This document shows, in pieces, positions 34,440 through 46,140 of a stretch of DNA of 64,000 nucleotides. Position 1 is the first letter of the stretch, and each line of letters begins with the position of its first letter. Where the stretch lies: positions 100,591,472 through 100,655,471 of the forward strand of contig OX393550.1 of NCBI GenBank assembly GCA_947650365.1. The letters are read 5' to 3'. Origin of the DNA: Chamaelirium japonicum. Lineage: Eukaryota; Streptophyta; Magnoliopsida; Liliales; Melanthiaceae. The position numbers and the translations under genes were made by a program. The notes under the pieces were generated by a model. The model did not search any database, was not told the origin of the DNA, and saw nothing but the letters and a program-made list of their open reading frames with translations.

Positions 34440-34798
34440 TGTCACACCCCTCGGGGAAGGTACTATACATGTACCTCCCCCGAACCTCAAGTCCAATGAT
34501 TGCCATCGCTCCTATGGCACCCGGGGGGAGGCACTGTCCTCGCACCTCCTCCAGGCTCGTGCTCTCCTTGGTGGCTCCTCTCTCGACGGTTCCCTCTAGA
34601 GTTTCTTTCGGCTCCCTCGACATGTTGCGCTCACTTTTACCTTGGTTGCCCACCTCTATTTATAGAGGCTCACAAATTGAGTTGCTTGGCTTGCACTCCA
34701 AACAACCGGTTACTTTGCTTGTGCGCGAAGCAACCCGAGAGTGGGGGCCCATCGCGTTGGCTCTACATGGGCCGTACTCATGGAATGGACCCCCAACA
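34440..34798 (-). mobile_element. LTR-like block
   Basis: A 359 bp segment bounded by TG...CA in either orientation. On the minus strand it runs TGTTGGGGGTCC to GGGTGTGACA and contains CTATAAATAG near its middle, as expected of a retrotransposon promoter. No paired LTR or clear primer site was found, so it may be solo or truncated. Confidence 0.4.
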
Positions 34799-35198
34799 AA
34801 AACCACTTCCATGATCTGGGTTCAGATATTCTTGTGCGCTGATTCTGTAGTGCACACTGCACATTTGTTTAATGGTTTTCATATAAAATTCGTTGCCAGT
34901 TCATCTTCTCAGGTGTGAGCAATGTACACAGTGGGGGAATATGCATTTGTTGAATTTCGATCCTTTTCCCTTTTTATGATGTCAATTCAGACCAAGAAAC
35001 TCTCGAAAAAGGAAATTTTCATTGATTTGATCACATTTTTTTTGTAGTTATTTTCGAAGTCATTATTGCGTTCAAAGATATTGCTATATGTCACTCTTTC
35101 TTGATCATGTAGATGTAATTGTTGGTTATTGATTACATCGGTAATTTGCTATTCTTAGGCCATTGTTGTAAATTTGATTTGTAAACATCGCCCCACAT

Positions 35199-35722
35199 TT
35201 CATGGTGGCCATGGAGCCCGATAACCCACCCGACCCGAAACCGCCAAAAATTTGGCTTTGGATATAAGATTTGGGACCAAATTATATTCGGGTAGGGTAT
35301 GGTGTAGGAACTCAACCTGATCTTATTTTGGGTAAGAAAACCTTAATGCTCATACCTGATACGGTGATACCTGTTTGCCTAAATTGCATGTTGTATATTA
35401 CATATAACGGTCAGATTCTAAAATAACCATGACCTATCCGAATTCCGAATTCTACCAAACTCTATGTTACTTAAACTAATATAATAGGGAACCATGAGAG
35501 CCTCTTAAGTTTGCATGGCAATAGAGTGATTATCTATCAAGCAATTTAATATGTGGATAACTTGTAAAAAAAAGACAAAGATACCTTATAGATACCCCAA
35601 ATCTGATATGAAACTAGACTGGGTTATGGGTCAGGTACCTACCGTACCTTTCATATCTAGTGCTTATGGCTATGGGTATGGGTAGGGTAGGGGCTGACCC
35701 GAACTCACCCATTACCACCCCT
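35199..35722. mobile_element. Candidate hAT-type MITE
   Basis: The right end is the complement of AGGGGTGGTAATGGG and the left end TTCATGGTGGCCATGG pairs with it imperfectly. The flanking 8-mers CCCCACAT (35191-35198) and ACCCACAT (35723-35730) differ by one base. The interior carries CGGGTAGGG-type motifs. Confidence 0.45.
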
Positions 35723-35730
35723 ACCCACAT

Positions 35731-36042
35731 GTTGCAATCCCATCTTTGGAATCAATTATTATTGACAATTTGGGTTTGTGAGCTCAAACATCACGACCTT
35801 CAAACCTCAACGCATGCTTAAATATGGCCCACGAGTTGGATGCAAGCATGTTTATTTTTCTTATCCCAAAAATATGTCAAAGTGTAGTGTGTGGGCATAC
35901 TAGAGATTAATCAACGACCAAATGACTGATTGAATGCTATCCCAAAGAAAGAGGCAATTTATCTATCTAGGTTGATCGATTCGGATAAGTCTTGGACAAT
36001 TATTGGAAGTTTTAGGATCTAACTTCTAGCAAGGTTCTGATT
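35731..36042. other. Non-coding, nothing recognised
   Basis: AT-rich sequence without coding potential or repeats that I can identify. Confidence 0.6.
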
Positions 36043-36047
36043 GCCTC

Positions 36048-36589
36048 TGTTGAGTATAGTCCCACATCGGTAAAGGGGTGGGAGTTTTATGTCTTTATAT
36101 ATTGTTGCCCCCTCTCTCTCATCACCGGTTTTGAGGGGGTATGGGAATCGTAACATGGTATCAGAGCTGGGTTCATCGCCTCCCTCCGGGTGCGGTTCCT
36201 TCATATTGTGACTCGCTCCGCGTGCTCCGCTTGAGAGGGGGTGTTGAGGAAGTCCACCGGTTAGTCCCACATCGATAAAAGGGGCATCCATCACCCGCTT
36301 TATATACCCTTTGTGGGCCTCCTCTTACGACCCGGGTTTTAGGGCATGAGGGTATCTAATATGGTATCAGAGCTAGGCCTCTCCCCATCTCCCCTTCATG
36401 TGGCCCCGTCGCACCCTCTTTCTCTCTCCGATTGAGATCTTCTCTCTCCCTCCGATCAAGAGGCGCTCTGCGTGCGGGTGGGTATTGAGATAGTCCCACA
36501 TTGGTAAAGGGGTGTGAGTTCCACGTCTTTATAAATTGTTGCCCTCTCCCTCTCATTACCGGTTTTGAGGGGGCATGGGAATCGTAACA
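36048..36589 (+). mobile_element. TRIM retrotransposon with three LTR units
   Basis: Outer LTRs at 36048-36155 and 36483-36589 are about 108 bp and share AGTCCCACAT, GGTTTTGAGGGGG and GGGAATCGTAACA. GCCTC flanks both sides (36043-36047 and 36590-36594). After the first LTR is TGGTATCAGAGCT, a Met-tRNA primer site. In the middle is a different LTR-like unit (36242-36361), from TGTTGAGGAAG to GGTATCTAATA, preceded by a purine run and followed by its own TGGTATCAGAGCT. There is no coding capacity. Confidence 0.85.
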
Positions 36590-36594
36590 GCCTC

Positions 36595-39224
36595 TATTAA
36601 GAGAATTTGAAATTTCCTACAGGACTATTGAGGAAAGAAAAATTCCTATAAATTAAAGACGGAAAGCAAATTGAACAAAATGAACCATGCCTCACTAGTG
36701 CATTAGCTCAAGGCATATACACAATGAGGTGAGTGTGTGATCAACATTGTAAGCATACTACACTAGAAGTGAAAACCAAAGGGAAACATGTGTACGCATG
36801 CACAATCTTTAGCATTCCCACTCAAACTCATGGATCACAAGAAAGAGTTTATCGATAAGAAGCTGAAGGCGGAGTAGCTATGTGACTTGGTAAAGTGGTA
36901 TGTAATCTGGGTATATGAAGGCACATCTGGCAGAGAGAGGGCGAAGTCAGTCAATCTCGATGTGTTTCGTTTGCTCGTCAAATTTCGGGGTTGCTGACGG
37001 TCTGGATATCACTATGATTATCATAATAAAGAGGAGTGGGGGAGTAGACTTCACACCCAAGTCGTGACGAAGATATTAAAGCCAGATGATCTTGGCAGAG
37101 GTGTCAATTATAACACAAGATTCAGTCTTGATGCTGAATGAAAGACAACTAGTTTCTTGCTTCACCAAGAGAAATGAGAATCTACAAGGAAGATTTAGAA
37201 CTCAGTGGTCGACTGATGGCCTATGGGATCTCCATCCAATCAAGATCAGTAAAAGTTCGAAACAATAAAAAAGAAATAGACGACATGAAGAATGAGCGAG
37301 TGATGGCGCGCGAGATCTAGTTCCTCTGAAATATCCACAGAAGTAATTTCATCTGCAAGTATCGAAACATCGACGACCAGAGGAAGATTAGGGACTGTAT
37401 TTACCGTAACTTTATTTGAATCATCACTTTCAAGTTGAAGAGGTCAGAAGTTGGAGAAAAATTTATGACTAGATCAGGAATTTTCATTCTTCTTCGTGAT
37501 CCGTGTCATCTTCATGTGGAAATGTATCGATGGTCAGAGAGGCTTTCGTAATCGGATCATCGCTTTCAATTTCTGCAACTACAACTTGAGGCTTGATCTA
37601 TTCAACTGTTTCTCACTTTTTGGCTTGACATCTTCAATAGTTGACTTGAAGCGTAGAAGAGATCAGTGGTCATAACTCCCACTCCGTCTCGGATGCTAGA
37701 GTGTAGGTATCATCCAAGTCTCTCAAGAACCCATAAGAAATTCGATCCTATATGTCGTAGTGAAGTCCTCTAATATATTGGTCGACTAGCAGAGGATCCA
37801 TCTTTGACTGATCATAATAACCCATAAGCCTATAAAACTCAGAAGTGTAATCGAATGCGGATCTACTACCTTGATGGCAACTCTGAAATTCCATGGCCAC
37901 GATCCGATGATAGTTTCAATCCTGATATTGCACTCGCAGCATCTTCCTCATCCTAGGCCAGGATCATATCAGGTCTTTGCCTTGGCGCTTTCGTTGAGTT
38001 TGAAGTGTTTACCATCAAATATCAATGCATTGCCGGCACACTTCACTATCTTCTCCTTGGGCTTCCAATGAAACTTAAAATATGTCTCTAAATCCCAAAG
38101 AAAAGGTTCAAGTTGATAGCCTTCAAAAGTGGGAAGCATTGCCTCTGGTCCTTGCATCTAGAACACGTATCGTATGGCCTGTTGTTTTCGAATTTATTCC
38201 TAAAGGAATTGGGATTTAAGACTACATGTTGGGAAACAAAGGGGAAAAACAAAAAGGGACGAATGTGCCTTAGATGATGATTGGAGGCTTGGGATTTGCT
38301 GGATTAGGGACTTGGTTTGTAGAAAATTTGGGATAATAGGTTCAGATGGGATAAGAGCTGTGGGCAATGGGGACTCGGAACCTGGGTTTTGAATACCCTT
38401 TTTTTTCTTTCTAAATCAGGGTTGGGTTTTGGCTTGATTTGCAGTACTGTGGTGGATTTGCAGGTGATCAGGAACAAATGACGGGAAAGAAGACATAGGC
38501 TTTTTTTTTTTTTGGGTTTTCGAGTGTTGGAGAACGGAGAAGATGGGGCCAACAGTCATAGATTTTTGTAGTCTTATGCAGGTGTTGTGATGGATGAAAA
38601 ACATATTCAGATCCGATATTAGATCGTTTTGATTGTTTCTTTGGATGGATGATTGATGGACGGGGGAGGATGATGGTGAAGACGAAGGTGGAGGCAGTGG
38701 AGTGGGTGAGGCGGGTACGGAGCTTGTGATGATGGTGACGATGATTGTGGAGCCGATGTCAAAATTCAGCAATGGAGATGATGAAATGGTGCAGACCGGC
38801 TTTATCGATCAAGGGGGAGTTCTCTCTCTTGGTCGGGGATTTCTTGTCGGAGTGAAACTGGAAGAAATCCTTGATACCTCTTGATGCGAAGCAAAGCTTG
38901 AGGCAGGAAATGAGCAACGTCGTTCTCCATGAAACCTCGGAATCCACCAAGAGTGCTCTTGAATCCACATAAATGATAAACTTGGAATTCACCAGGGCTC
39001 TTGGAGTCCAAGAAAGAGGAGAGAAGCTCTCTAAATTTAATTAATTATACAATCTGAGTAACAATGAGGGGTGGAGGTCTTTAAATAGGTAACAACCCAA
39101 AAGACTACGGATCTACTACATCCAGGATTAGGACTCCTAATCCTTAATTAGCACACTAAACTTTATAAAATAGCAATTACGTCGCAACTTGACTAATGAC
39201 TAATAAAACCAAACAAATACCTAA
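36595..39224. other. Non-coding stretch with a gypsy gag relic
   Basis: Apart from the gag relic at 37520-38157 I see no gene. 38400-38900 is G/T-rich on the plus strand with biased frames. The rest is unremarkable. Confidence 0.5.
37520..38157 (-). pseudogene. Ty3/gypsy (chromovirus-like) gag relic
   Basis: The minus strand reads LPTFEGYQLEPFLWDLETYF and KEKIVKCAGNALIFDGK. After stops and frame changes it continues SAFDYTSEFYRLMGYYDQSK, MDPLLVDQYIRGLHYDI and LRDLDDTYTLASETEWEL. The order 'E-Y-x-x-E-F...RY-I-x-G-L' is that of plant chromovirus gag. It has many stops and no LTRs were found. Confidence 0.6.
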
Positions 39225-39229
39225 ATGAC

Positions 39230-40407
39230 TGATGCAGGCAAAGGTCTGACCTACACTAGGGTTTCAATGGAGAATTGGGAAAATCTGAAATTCTATGCAC
39301 TCACATAAAGCTTGGACTAAGATCTAACAAGTAGGGATACAATAATAACCTGAAAACGAAATTCAGCATATACTAATATCATTCGCAGCAGTAGATAAGG
39401 AATTTCAGAGGTACGTTTGCTTCAGATTTTATATAAAAAAAGGCTAAATATGCTTGCAAGGGTGACCGACAGACTAAATATAGCAAATCAGATGATTAGG
39501 CACGTTCTTAGGCTTCAACTAACAATGAAAAGACCGGTTATGGCTGCGATGCGGAGCGGAGGCAATGGAAATCGAATGAAAACTAAGCGGATGCAATGGG
39601 AAAATAAAGGAAAAGGGTAGATACTGCCTGGGGTTTCCCGCCGTGGGTCGATTGCGAGGATGCGCCGATGATCCCGCACACGGAGCAAGGCCGGACGTCG
39701 GGAGAAGCCGGAACCTTCGGAAAACGAAGCCCAAAGCCTTCACGAGGCGAAGTCGTGGAATCGGCGAGGATCGGGGACACGAGTCTCGCCCGGTAGCACT
39801 CACGAAGAGGCACGAATTTCAGCAACTATCAAAATCTGAAATCTCCTTCAATCTTCCCCTTTTTGTAGAACTAGGGTTTCTTTTTGGATGGCCTAGATCA
39901 AAGGGAAATCAAGGGGGAATGGTGGGGATGCAATGGGCCAAAAAAGGAAAGGAAAAGAGAGAGAAATAAGGGGAAAAGAGAGAGAGAAGTTAGGGGACGG
40001 AAGAGGGGGCGGATTGGCTCGGTTTCCGCACGGGCAAGGGACGGAAAAGCCCTAATTGAAGCCCACATAGCCCTAATTGAAGCCCAATTGATGCCACATC
40101 ATCAAATTTAAGTTATTTCGCCATCTAACCGTCGGTTTCGAGATCTAATCTCGTCCGTCGGTGCCCCGCAAACACACACACCCATAATTTTATTAATATC
40201 ATGCTGAAACTCACCCGAGAAGACCCGGATTCAATCCGAAAAGCCCTCGGATGAGATCATGGACATCCCCCATGAACTGGGCAAGAACAGAAATAAAACT
40301 AAATGCTGACATAAGGCCAAAAACAGGGAAAAACGGCCAAAAACTGAAATAACGTCTAACAAGTCCCAAACGGATACGAACTGAAGGTGCTGATCAGGTC
40401 TTCATCA
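39230..40407 (-). repeat. LTR1 of the dimer
   Basis: Complete, 1178 bp, TG...CA. It is almost the same as LTR2 and LTR3 over the shared part. Confidence 0.88.
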
Positions 40408-41450
40408 ATCGCTTCCGCTGCGAAAAACTCGTCCTCGAGTTTACGCCGAAAGACATCGCCGGTAGCAGGAGGGAGACCACCACCGTGGGAACGTCGCTGT
40501 GTCTGGATCTGATGATGAATTCCCAACAAGTGATGTCTCGGGCAGTCAACAACCTCTGGGCCTCTCGCGAAGGGAGTGCTGGCGTCGAGCGAGGGCCAGA
40601 AGGTACTGAAGTACAAAAACAGAAGCGCACCAGCTGTAGGTGGTCGGTCAGTCCCGACAAAGTCAAAGCGCGCAAGTGGCTTAGCTGTCTGAAGCTCCCC
40701 AACTGGCTCTGACTGTAGATGTGATGGAAGCTCCGCGGAAGTCGGAGGCTCCACGGATGTCTCTGCTGTAGGAAGAACTGCCGAAGGAGGTGCCTCATCT
40801 GTAAGCTCTGTGAAAGGTAGGAGAAGCCTCTCCGTAGTCACTACCGGAGGAAGTGGCTCCTCTGTAGGCACTGCTGAAGGTGGAAAGAGCTCCTCTGAAG
40901 CCACTGAAGGAGGAGGTGGCACCGCTGTAGGCACTGGAGAAGGCGGAAGGAACTCCTCTGTAGTCGCTGACGGAAGAGGTGGCTCCTCCGTAGGCATTGG
41001 CCGAGGAAGCTCCACAGGAGGCAATTGCTTCTCAAGTGGGGCCACTGGTGGAACCGGGTACTCCACAGGAGGTGGAGGCTCTGCTGGAGGTGGTGGCCTG
41101 CTGTATCGGGCAAGCCTCTGGTTCTGCTTCTCCCTCCATGCCAACTCATCATCAATTTCGTCAAGTAAGAGCTGGGTTTCAATATAGCGGAATTTCAAGG
41201 AAGGCACTGAAGGACTCCGTAAAATCCATTGAACAAAGGGCTTGGAAGATAGATCTAGGTCATGGGCTCGATCTCGAATCGAAGAGGAATAGCGATGTTC
41301 CATCGGAGATCTAGGGAAAAGGGTAGGACATGGCCCAAAAGATTTATATAGCTTGACAAATTCCTTATAGGTGCGGGTATCTAATGGATCAAGCGAATAA
41401 TGGGATCGGACGCTATGATAGGACATGGCGTCAGATTGCTCTGATACCAA
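40356..41450 (-). CDS. Proline-rich open frame of the dimer, copy 1 (364 aa)
   Basis: No known domain. The N-terminal part reads MSYHSVRSHYSLDPLDTRTY and SFGPCPTLFPRSPMEHRYSS. The middle (about residues 115-270) is a string of PPPP/PEEP-type repeats such as SEELFPPSAVPTEEPLPP, and the C-terminus is ordinary in composition. The frame opens at the primer-binding end and runs into LTR1, stopping at 40356. An uninterrupted frame in an otherwise polymerase-less element hints at a gag-like or captured protein, but I do not assign a function. Confidence 0.5.
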   Translation of the reverse strand: MVSEQSDAMSYHSVRSHYSLDPLDTRTYKEFVKLYKSFGPCPTLFPRSPMEHRYSSSIRDRAHDLDLSSKPFVQWILRSPSVPSLKFRYIETQLLLDEIDDELAWREKQNQRLARYSRPPPPAEPPPPVEYPVPPVAPLEKQLPPVELPRPMPTEEPPLPSATTEEFLPPSPVPTAVPPPPSVASEELFPPSAVPTEEPLPPVVTTERLLLPFTELTDEAPPSAVLPTAETSVEPPTSAELPSHLQSEPVGELQTAKPLARFDFVGTDRPPTAGALLFLYFSTFWPSLDASTPFARGPEVVDCPRHHLLGIHHQIQTQRRSHGGGLPPATGDVFRRKLEDEFFAAEAIDEDLISTFSSYPFGTC

Positions 41451-41452
41451 CT

Positions 41453-43681
41453 TGATGCAGGCAAAGGTCTGACGTACACTAGGGTTTCAATGGAGAATTG
41501 GGAAAATCTGAAATTCTATGCACTCACATAAAGCTTGGACTAAGATCTAACAAGTAGGGATACAATAATAACCTGAAAACGAAATTCAGCATATACTAAT
41601 ATCATTCGCAGCAGTAGATAAGGAATTTCAGAGGTACGTTTGCTTCAGATTTTATATAAAAAAAGGCTAAATATGCTTGCAAGGGTGACCGACAGACTAA
41701 ATATAGCAAATCAGATGATTAGGCACGTTCTTAGGCTTCAACTAACAATGAAAAGACCGGTTATGGCTGCGATGCGGAGCGGAGGCAATGGAAATCGAAT
41801 GAAAACTAAGCGGATGCAATGGGAAAATAAAGGAAAAGGGTAGATACTGCCTGGGGTTTCCCGCCGTGGGTCGATTGCGAGGATGCGCCGATGATCCCGC
41901 ACACGGAGCAAGGCCGGACGTCGGGAGAAGCCGGAACCTTCGGAAAACGAAGCCCAAAGCCTTCACGAGGCGAAGTCGTGGAATCGGCGAGGATCGGGGA
42001 CACGAGTCTCGCCCGGTAGCACTCACGAAGAGGCACGAATTTCAGCAACTATCAAAATCTGAAATCTCCTTCAATCTTCCCCTTTTTGTAGAACTAGGGT
42101 TTCTTTTTGGATGGCCTAGATCAAAGGGAAATCAAGGGGGAATGGTGGGGATGCAATGGGCCAAAAAAGGAAAGGAAAAGAGAGAGAAATAAGGGGAAAA
42201 GAGAGAGAGAAGTTAGGGGACGGAAGAGGGGGCGGATTGGCTCGGTTTCCGCACGGGCAAGGGACGGAAAAGCCCTAATTGAAGCCCACATAGCCCTAAT
42301 TGAAGCCCAATTGATGCCACATCATCAAATTTAAGTTATTTCGCCATCTAACCGTCGGTTTCGAGATCTAATCTCGTCCGTCGGTGCCCCGCAAACACAC
42401 ACACCCATAATTTTATTAATATCATGCTGAAACTCACCCGAGAAGACCCGGATTCAATCCGAAAAGCCCTCGGATGAGATCATGGACATCCCCCATGAAC
42501 TGGGCAAGAACAGAAATAAAACTAAATGCTGACATAAGGCCAAAAACAGGGAAAAACGGCCAAAATCTGAAATTCTATGCACTCACATAAAGCTTGGACT
42601 AAGATCTAACAAGTAGGGATACAATAATAACCTGAAAACGAAATTCAGCATATACTAATATCATTCGCAGCAGTAGATAAGGAATTTCAGAGGTACGTTT
42701 GCTTCAGATTTTATATAAAAAAAGGCTAAATATGCTTGCAAGGGTGACCGACAGACTAAATATAGCAAATCAGATGATTAGGCACGTTCTTAGGCTTCAA
42801 CTAACAATGAAAAGACCGGTTATGGCTGCGATGCGGAGCGGAGGCAATGGAAATCGAATGAAAACTAAGCGGATGCAATGGGAAAATAAAGGAAAAGGGT
42901 AGATACTGCCTGGGGTTTCCCGCCGTGGGTCGATTGCGAGGATGCGCCGATGATCCCGCACACGGAGCAAGGCCGGACGTCGGGAGAAGCCGGAACCTTC
43001 GGAAAACGAAGCCCAAAGCCTTCACGAGGCGAAGTCGTGGAATCGGCGAGGATCGGGGACACGAGTCTCGCCCGGTAGCACTCACGAAGAGGCACGAATT
43101 TCAGCAACTATCAAAATCTGAAATCTCCTTCAATCTTCCCCTTTTTGTAGAACTAGGGTTTCTTTTTGGATGGCCTAGATCAAAGGGAAATCAAGGGGGA
43201 ATGGTGGGGATGCAATGGGCCAAAAAAGGAAAGGAAAAGAGAGAGAAATAAGGGGAAAAGAGAGAGAGAAGTTAGGGGACGGAAGAGGTGGCTCGGTTTC
43301 CGCACGGGCAAGGGACGGAAAAGCCCTAATTGAAGCCCACATAGCCCTAATTGAAGCCCAATTGATGCCACATCATCAAATTTAAGTTATTTCGCCATCT
43401 AACCGTCGGTTTCGAGATCTAATCTCGTCCGTCGGTGCCCCGCAAACACACACACCCATAATTTTATTAATATCATGCTGAAACTCACCCGAGAAGACCC
43501 GGATTCAATCCGAAAAGCCCTCGGATGAGATCATGGACATCCCCCATGAACTGGGCAAGAACAGAAATAAAACTAAATGCTGACATAAGGCCAAAAACAG
43601 GGAAAAACGGCCAAAAACTGAAATAACGTCTAACAAGTCCCAAACGGATACGAACTGAAGGTGCTGATCAGGTCTTCATCA
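41453..43681 (-). repeat. LTR2-LTR3 fusion in the dimer
   Basis: Two LTRs joined directly. LTR2 has lost about 66 bp of its right end and LTR3 about 55 bp of its left end. The joint at about 42560-42570 falls in AAAA-CTGAAAT, a short similarity shared by the two ends. LTR3 also lacks 9 bp near 43289 that LTR1, LTR2 and LTR4 have. Confidence 0.88.
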
Positions 43682-44937
43682 ATCGCTTCCGCTGCGAAAA
43701 ACTCGTCCTCGAGTTTACGCCGAAAGACATCGCCGGTAGCAGGAGGGAGACCACCACCGTGGGAACGTCGCTGTGTCTGGATCTGATGATGAATTCCCAA
43801 CAAGTGATGTCTCGGGCAGTCAACAACCTCTGGGCCTCTCGCGAAGGGAGTGCTGGCGTCGAGCGAGGGCCAGAAGGTACTGAAGTACAAAAACAGAAGC
43901 GCACCAGCTGTAGGTGGTCGGTCAGTCCCGACAAAGTCAAAGCGCGCAAGTGGCTTAGCTGTCTGAAGCTCCCCAACTGGCTCTGACTGTAGATGTGATG
44001 GAAGCTCCGCGGAAGTCGGAGGCTCCACGGATGTCTCTGCTGTAGGAAGAACTGCCGAAGGAGGTGCCTCATCTGTAAGCTCTGTGAAAGGTAGGAGAAG
44101 CCTCTCCGTAGTCACTACCGGAGGAAGTGGCTCCTCTGTAGGCACTGCTGAAGGTGGAAAGAGCTCCTCTGAAGCCACTGAAGGAGGAGGTGGCACCGCT
44201 GTAGGCACTGGAGAAGGCGGAAGGAACTCCTCTGTAGTCGCTGACGGAAGAGGTGGCTCCTCCGTAGGCATTGGCCGAGGAAGCTCCACAGGAGGCAATT
44301 GCTTCTCAAGTGGGGCCACTGGTGGAACCGGGTACTCCACAGGAGGTGGAGGCTCTGCTGGAGGTGGTGGCCTGCTGTATCGGGCAAGCCTCTGGTTCTG
44401 CTTCTCCCTCCATGCCAACTCATCCTCAATATCATCAAGTAAGAGCTGGGTTTCGATATATCTGATTTTCAAGGTTGGCACTGAAGGACTCCGTAAAACC
44501 CATTGAACAAAAGGTTTAGAAGATAGATCCAGGTCATGGGCTTGATCTCGAATCGAAGAGGAGTATCTACGTTCCATCGAAGATCTCGGGAAAAGGGTAG
44601 GACATGGCTCAAGAGATTTATATAGCCTGACAAATTGTTTATAGGTGTGGGTATCTAGTGGGTCAAGCGAATAAGGATGGGATCGGACGCGACGATAGGA
44701 CATGGCGTCAGATACACGATGCAATCCTAACGCTAGACGTAAACCTAACACTAAATGCAAATCAAGCACGCAAGACGATGACCTATGCAAAATCAGCAAA
44801 GAAAAGATTAGGGTTTGCTGAAATTCAGCACTCAAAAGAAACCCGAACAGGTTCTTTCGAGCTCTGATACCAACTTGATGCAGGCACCAATAAGGCACAC
44901 TACAATCCTGAACCCTTTTAGGGTTTTCTTTGGTCAA
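43630..44937 (-). CDS. Proline-rich open frame of the dimer, copy 2 (435 aa)
   Basis: This is the same protein as copy 1 from ELAWREKQNQRLARYSRPPP to the C-terminus, with no differences seen. The N-terminal part has many replacements, for example MSYRRVRSHPYSLDPLDTHT, and an upstream extension into LTR4. It ends at 43630 inside LTR3. Function unknown. Confidence 0.5.
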   Translation of the reverse strand: MTKENPKRVQDCSVPYWCLHQVGIRARKNLFGFLLSAEFQQTLIFSLLILHRSSSCVLDLHLVLGLRLALGLHRVSDAMSYRRVRSHPYSLDPLDTHTYKQFVRLYKSLEPCPTLFPRSSMERRYSSSIRDQAHDLDLSSKPFVQWVLRSPSVPTLKIRYIETQLLLDDIEDELAWREKQNQRLARYSRPPPPAEPPPPVEYPVPPVAPLEKQLPPVELPRPMPTEEPPLPSATTEEFLPPSPVPTAVPPPPSVASEELFPPSAVPTEEPLPPVVTTERLLLPFTELTDEAPPSAVLPTAETSVEPPTSAELPSHLQSEPVGELQTAKPLARFDFVGTDRPPTAGALLFLYFSTFWPSLDASTPFARGPEVVDCPRHHLLGIHHQIQTQRRSHGGGLPPATGDVFRRKLEDEFFAAEAIDEDLISTFSSYPFGTC

Positions 44938-46135
44938 TGACTAGGTTTTATTTATCAATATAGCGACGTATAGATCAAAAGGACAGCAACCAGAAGTTAT
45001 TTTATGCAGTTCTAAAGTTTATGCAATCAACATAAAGCAGGGTTAAGACTTAAAACAATTAAAGAGCGCAATACTATCACAAAAAAACTGATTTCAGCAC
45101 ATAATAGGGTCAATCGCAGCAATAGATATGTAAATTGGACAATAGGCATGCAACAGATTTTCACTAAAATAGGTTACGAATGCTTGCTAGGGTTACCGAC
45201 AGACGATATATGGCGAATCTAATAAATAGGCAAAGTTATGGCTTCAACTAGCGATGAAAAGGATGATGACGGCTGCGATGCGGAGCGGAGGCGATGGAAA
45301 CGAATGAAAACTAAGCGGATGCAATGGGAAAATAAAGGAAAAGGGTAGATACTGCCTGGGGTTTCCCGCCGTGGGTCGATTGCGAGGATGCGCCGATGAT
45401 CCCGCACACGGAGCAAGGCCGGACGTCGGGAGAAGCCGGAACCTTCGGAAAACGAAGCCCAAAGCCTTCACGAGGCGAAGTCGTGGAATCGGCGAGGATC
45501 GGGGACACGAGTCTCGCCCGGTAGCACTCACGAAGAGGCACGAATTTCAGCAACTATCAAAATCTGAAATCTCCTTCAATCTTCCCCTTTTTGTAGAACT
45601 AGGGTTTCTTTTTGGATGGCCTAGATCAAAGGGAAATCAAGGGGGAATGGTGGGGATGCAATGGGCCAAAAAAGGAAAGGAAAAGAGAGAGAAATAAGGG
45701 GAAAAGAGAGAGAGAAGTTAGGGGACGGAAGAGGGGGCGGATTGGCTCGGTTTCCGCACGGGCAAGGGACGGAAAAGCCCTAATTGAAGCCCACATAGCC
45801 CTAATTGAAGCCCAATTGATGCCACATCATCAAATTTAAGTTATTTCGCCATCTAACCGTCGGTTTCGAGATCTAATCTCGTCCGTCGGTGCCCCGCAAA
45901 CACACACACCCATAATTTTATTAATATCATGCTGAAACTCACCCGAGAAGACCCGGATTCAATCCGAAAAGCCCTCGGATGAGATCATGGACATCCCCCA
46001 TGAACTGGGCAAGAACAGAAATAAAACTAAATGCTGACATAAGGCCAAAAACAGGGAAAAACGGCCAAAAACTGAAATAACGTCTAACAAGTCCCAAACG
46101 GATACGAACTGAAGGTGCTGATCAGGTCTTCATCA
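44876..46135 (-). repeat. LTR4 of the dimer
   Basis: 1260 bp. From about 45295 rightwards it matches the other LTRs nearly base for base. From 44876 to 45290 it is homologous but clearly diverged. Confidence 0.88.
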
Positions 46136-46140
46136 ATGAC

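Larger units (their letters stand above)
39230..46135 (-). mobile_element. Tandem dimer of a non-autonomous LTR retroelement (TSD ATGAC)
   Basis: The order on the plus strand is LTR1 39230-40407, interior 40408-41452, LTR2 41453 to about 42561, LTR3 from about 42562 to 43681, interior 43682-44875, LTR4 44876-46135. All LTRs point the same way and begin TGATGCAGGC (except LTR3, which lacks its start). LTR1, LTR3 and LTR4 end TCTTCATCA, and LTR2 lacks its end. Each interior begins next to LTR2 or LTR4 with the complement of the Met-tRNA primer site (GCTCTGATACCAA), so the element lies on the minus strand. ATGAC flanks only the outer ends (39225-39229 and 46136-46140). There is no polymerase or integrase; the only long frame is proline-rich. 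Confidence 0.9.
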
